Assembly: GCF_003026285.1 (NCBI RefSeq)
Contig: NZ_PYOD01000002.1
Location: 434,001 to 498,000, forward strand
From: Photobacterium profundum
Lineage (GTDB): Bacteria; Pseudomonadota; Gammaproteobacteria; Enterobacterales; Vibrionaceae
Reading direction: 5' to 3'
DNA: 64,000 nucleotides
Position numbers and translations under genes: made by a program. The notes under the pieces are model-generated. The model was not told where the DNA came from, did no database searches, and saw only the letters and a list, made by a program, of their open reading frames with translations. Shown here in pieces: positions 62,054 to 64,000 of this stretch; within the stretch, counting starts at the first letter, position 1, and each line of letters begins with the position of its first letter.

Positions 62054-62566
62054 ATGACTGCTTTTTTACTTTCTCAGATAATTATTGGGTTCGCAGCCTT
62101 TTTTGATCTTTTATCTTTTCAGTTTAAAGAAAGGAAAAAAATCATCATTTGTTTCGTTTTTGCAGTCATTTTAATTGCTATTCATTTTGCATTATTAGAA
62201 CAATGGACAGCAGCAGGGTTAATGGCTCTTGCGGCGGTTCGATACATCACGAGCCTTTTTACGACATCTAGACAAATGGTCGTACTGTTCTCTATAAGCT
62301 CGCTTGTTGTGACATATTTTACTTATGCTGGCTTCATTAGTTTAATCAGTTGCGCTGCGTCTCTTTTTCAAAATGGAGCCGCCTTTTCTAAAGAAGATAA
62401 ACAGTTGCGCCAGTTTATGATTCTCGCGACCAGTTGTTGGATTGTGCATAACATTATTATTGGTTCCCCTACTGCTGTTCTGCTTGAGTTGCTTTTTATT
62501 ACCAGTAATTTTGTAGGCTATTACCGTTACTACATTAAAACCCCAAAAGAAGTAGCGGAAGCATAA
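62054..62566 (+). CDS. YgjV-family inner-membrane protein
   Basis: 170 residues with five to six membrane helices and short loops. FQFKERKKIIICFVFAVILI after the first helix and LMALAAVRYITSLF match the YgjV pattern. Function unknown. Operon with the EamA transporter. Confidence 0.78.
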   Translation: MTAFLLSQIIIGFAAFFDLLSFQFKERKKIIICFVFAVILIAIHFALLEQWTAAGLMALAAVRYITSLFTTSRQMVVLFSISSLVVTYFTYAGFISLISCAASLFQNGAAFSKEDKQLRQFMILATSCWIVHNIIIGSPTAVLLELLFITSNFVGYYRYYIKTPKEVAEA

Positions 62567-62736
62567 AATTCAGCGTGTAACAGAAAAGAAATTGCACTTA
62601 TTTATCTTTCAACATTACAGAAGAACTCTGCTATGGTTGTTTTCGTAAGGGTGAATTAAACATAAAATCAATCTGTTGATATAAAAATCATGATGACCCC
62701 TCAACGAAACTCGATAAGTTGCTCTTTAGGAATGGA

Positions 62737-62910
62737 ATGATGAAGAAAGTATGTTCAATGCTTGCGGGAATACTAGTCAGTATTCTACTTGCAGGCTGTA
62801 CAACGAATGAAAACTACAGACCACCAGATGATCTTGAAAGTAAAGTAAGAGCAGAGCAACGTAAAGAAGAAGCTAACTGCATGCTAAATGGCTCTGCTAA
62901 CTGTTTTTAA
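62737..62910 (+). CDS. small lipoprotein
   Basis: 57 residues from the tandem ATGATG. Lipobox LAGC (SILLAGCTTN) with a short charged mature part (LESKVRAEQRKEEANC). The two cysteines near the C-terminus (NCMLNGSANCF) may form a disulfide. AGGAATGGA precedes the start. Family unknown. Confidence 0.75.
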   Translation: MMKKVCSMLAGILVSILLAGCTTNENYRPPDDLESKVRAEQRKEEANCMLNGSANCF

Positions 62911-62944
62911 TTCAAAACAACAAAGATCCAAACATTAAAAAAGC

Positions 62945-62967
62945 CCTGATGAATATTCTTCATCAGG
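62945..62967. terminator. bidirectional terminator
   Basis: CCTGATGAA-TATTC-TTCATCAGG, flanked by AAAAAGC and CCTTTT, between the converging lipoprotein and ABC ATPase genes. Confidence 0.8.
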
Positions 62968-62989
62968 ACCTTTTAACAATAGCAAATAG

Positions 62990-64000
62990 TTAAACTAATA
63001 ACGACAGCTCGGTATCGATATCAAATAGATGACAATGCGACATATCAAAATGCATTGGCTTCATATCACCGTGTTTAATCATCTGATCTTGGCTAAATGG
63101 TACTCGCGCTACCAGCTTATCTTTGCCGATAGCTAAATATAAATATACTTCATTACCCATTGATTCAACGACATTGATTTGTAGTGTTTCAATATCTTGC
63201 AATACAGCTTCATTATCAAGGTCGTCAATAACAGTTATGTGTTCAGGTCGAATACCAAACCACACCTTTTGGCCGACTTTAGATATCACTTGTTCTGATT
63301 TATCACTTGGTAATAAAAACCGTGTCCCACAACCTAAAGTAACAAAACACTGGCTTCCTTCTAGTTCAATCTTACCCTTCATCAAATTCATTGCAGGCGA
63401 ACCAATAAACCCAGCCACAAACTTATTAGCAGGCTTTTGGTACAAATTCATCGGTGTATCGACCTGCATAATACGCCCTTGGTTTAGCACGCAAATGCGA
63501 TCGCCTAATGTCATTGCTTCAACCTGATCATGGGTTACATAAATCATGGTTGCATTCTGACCTTCGGCTTTTAAATCATTATGAAGCTGCGCAATACTCA
63601 CCCGAGTTGATACGCGTAATTTAGCATCTAGGTTTGATAACGGCTCATCAAATAAAAATACATCTGGCTTTCGTACCATTGCACGGCCCAGCGCTACACG
63701 CTGTCGCTGCCCGCCCGACATTTCACCCGGTTTGTTATCTAATAAATGGGTAATTTCTAACGTTTCAGCTGCTTCACGAATTCGGCGATCAATCTTGTGC
63801 TTATCAAGCTTTTGTTGCTTTAAACCAAAAGCCATGTTGTCGTAAACAGACATGTGTGGATAAAGTGCATAGTTTTGGAAAACCATAGAAATACCACGAT
63901 CTTTCGGCGGAAGATGATTAACCAGCTTATTGCCTATAATAATCTCACCACTACTGATCTCTTCTAAGCCTGCTATCATACGTAACGTTGTCGATTTTGC
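62990..64000 (-). CDS. MalK/UgpC-type sugar ABC transporter ATPase (N-terminus outside window)
   Basis: 337 codons visible, missing ~35 N-terminal residues including most of Walker A. Q-loop MVFQNYALYPHM, signature MSGGQRQRVALGRA, Walker B VFLFDEPLSNLDAKLR, H-loop YVTHD, then the MalK-type regulatory OB domains (FIGSPAMNLMKGKI, GIRPEHI). Couples ATP hydrolysis to carbohydrate or glycerophosphate import. The codon before KST is GCA (Ala), so Walker A ends AKST instead of the usual GKST. The partner permeases must lie beyond the window end. Confidence 0.9.
   Translation of the reverse strand, partial: AKSTTLRMIAGLEEISSGEIIIGNKLVNHLPPKDRGISMVFQNYALYPHMSVYDNMAFGLKQQKLDKHKIDRRIREAAETLEITHLLDNKPGEMSGGQRQRVALGRAMVRKPDVFLFDEPLSNLDAKLRVSTRVSIAQLHNDLKAEGQNATMIYVTHDQVEAMTLGDRICVLNQGRIMQVDTPMNLYQKPANKFVAGFIGSPAMNLMKGKIELEGSQCFVTLGCGTRFLLPSDKSEQVISKVGQKVWFGIRPEHITVIDDLDNEAVLQDIETLQINVVESMGNEVYLYLAIGKDKLVARVPFSQDQMIKHGDMKPMHFDMSHCHLFDIDTELSLLV

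Noticed and set aside
1..64000. CRISPR array, prophage or integron
   Set aside because: No regularly spaced repeats, integrases, attC-like series or phage structural genes were seen; tRNA loci lack adjacent integrases.

Overview
The window looks like chromosomal DNA of a marine Vibrionaceae bacterium, most likely Photobacterium (P. profundum-like). This is inferred from protein style: SgrR-, TrxC-, YidA-, MelA/MelB-, DmsB- and ProXWV-type proteins close to enterobacterial/vibrio versions, several proteins known mainly from vibrios, and an AT-rich background. No rRNA, plasmid, phage or CRISPR locus is seen. The layout (many regulator/target pairs, small catabolic cassettes, several remnants) is that of an accessory-rich replicon.

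Layout. 1-3.2 kb: end of an ABC importer (permease, binding protein) with an inositol-monophosphatase-family phosphatase, then a Nudix hydrolase. 3.3-3.6 kb: the first of three near-identical tRNA-Ser(UGA) loci (others at 45.2 and 59.3 kb, all on the minus strand, each with the same promoter and a related 3' repeat). 4-9 kb: SgrR-type regulator with an overlapping small gene, trxC, and a protein made of three tandem RidA domains. 9-14 kb: lipoprotein, acetyltransferase, a cupin/flavin amine oxidase pair opposite a LysR gene, a DUF3429 membrane protein and an unlisted 26-codon gene with its own terminator. 14.5-19.2 kb: cold-shock protein, carbamate kinase, a second-type adenylosuccinate synthetase and a LysR regulator. 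The leaders of the triple-RidA gene and of carbamate kinase share a 157-bp homologous block. 19.3-26.2 kb: proXWV osmoprotectant importer, a YidA-type HAD phosphatase and an HlyD/DUF2955 efflux pair.

26.4-31.8 kb holds the most unusual cassette: a reductive dehalogenase operon (TPR protein, TAT-exported RdhA with two 4Fe-4S motifs, small RdhB-like anchor, NosR/RdhC-like FMN-binding membrane protein, small membrane protein) followed by an AraC regulator. 32-33.2 kb is a junk zone: GntR/FCD pseudogene, gene 3' end, dispersed repeat and IS4-type transposase tail. 33.3-39.9 kb is an alpha-galactoside system (secreted glycosidase-like protein, melB, melA, divergent melR-like gene), followed by an ABC exporter, a LysR/dehydrogenase pair and another IS remnant.

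45.7-54.1 kb: a nucleoside transporter and a dmsBCA-torD operon continued by a TtrS/TtrR-like two-component system, i.e. anaerobic S-/N-oxide respiration with its own sensor. 54.6-59.1 kb: AraC pseudogene, DcuC-family carrier plus isoaspartyl dipeptidase opposite a LysR gene. 59.7-64 kb: BOF-fold protein, LysR/EamA pair, YgjV-like protein, small lipoprotein, and a MalK/UgpC-type ATPase cut by the window end.

Taken together the region adds anaerobic respiratory options (organohalide, DMSO/TMAO-type), osmoprotection, and sugar and peptide use. The three same-direction tRNA-Ser loci are direct repeats that bracket much of this cargo.
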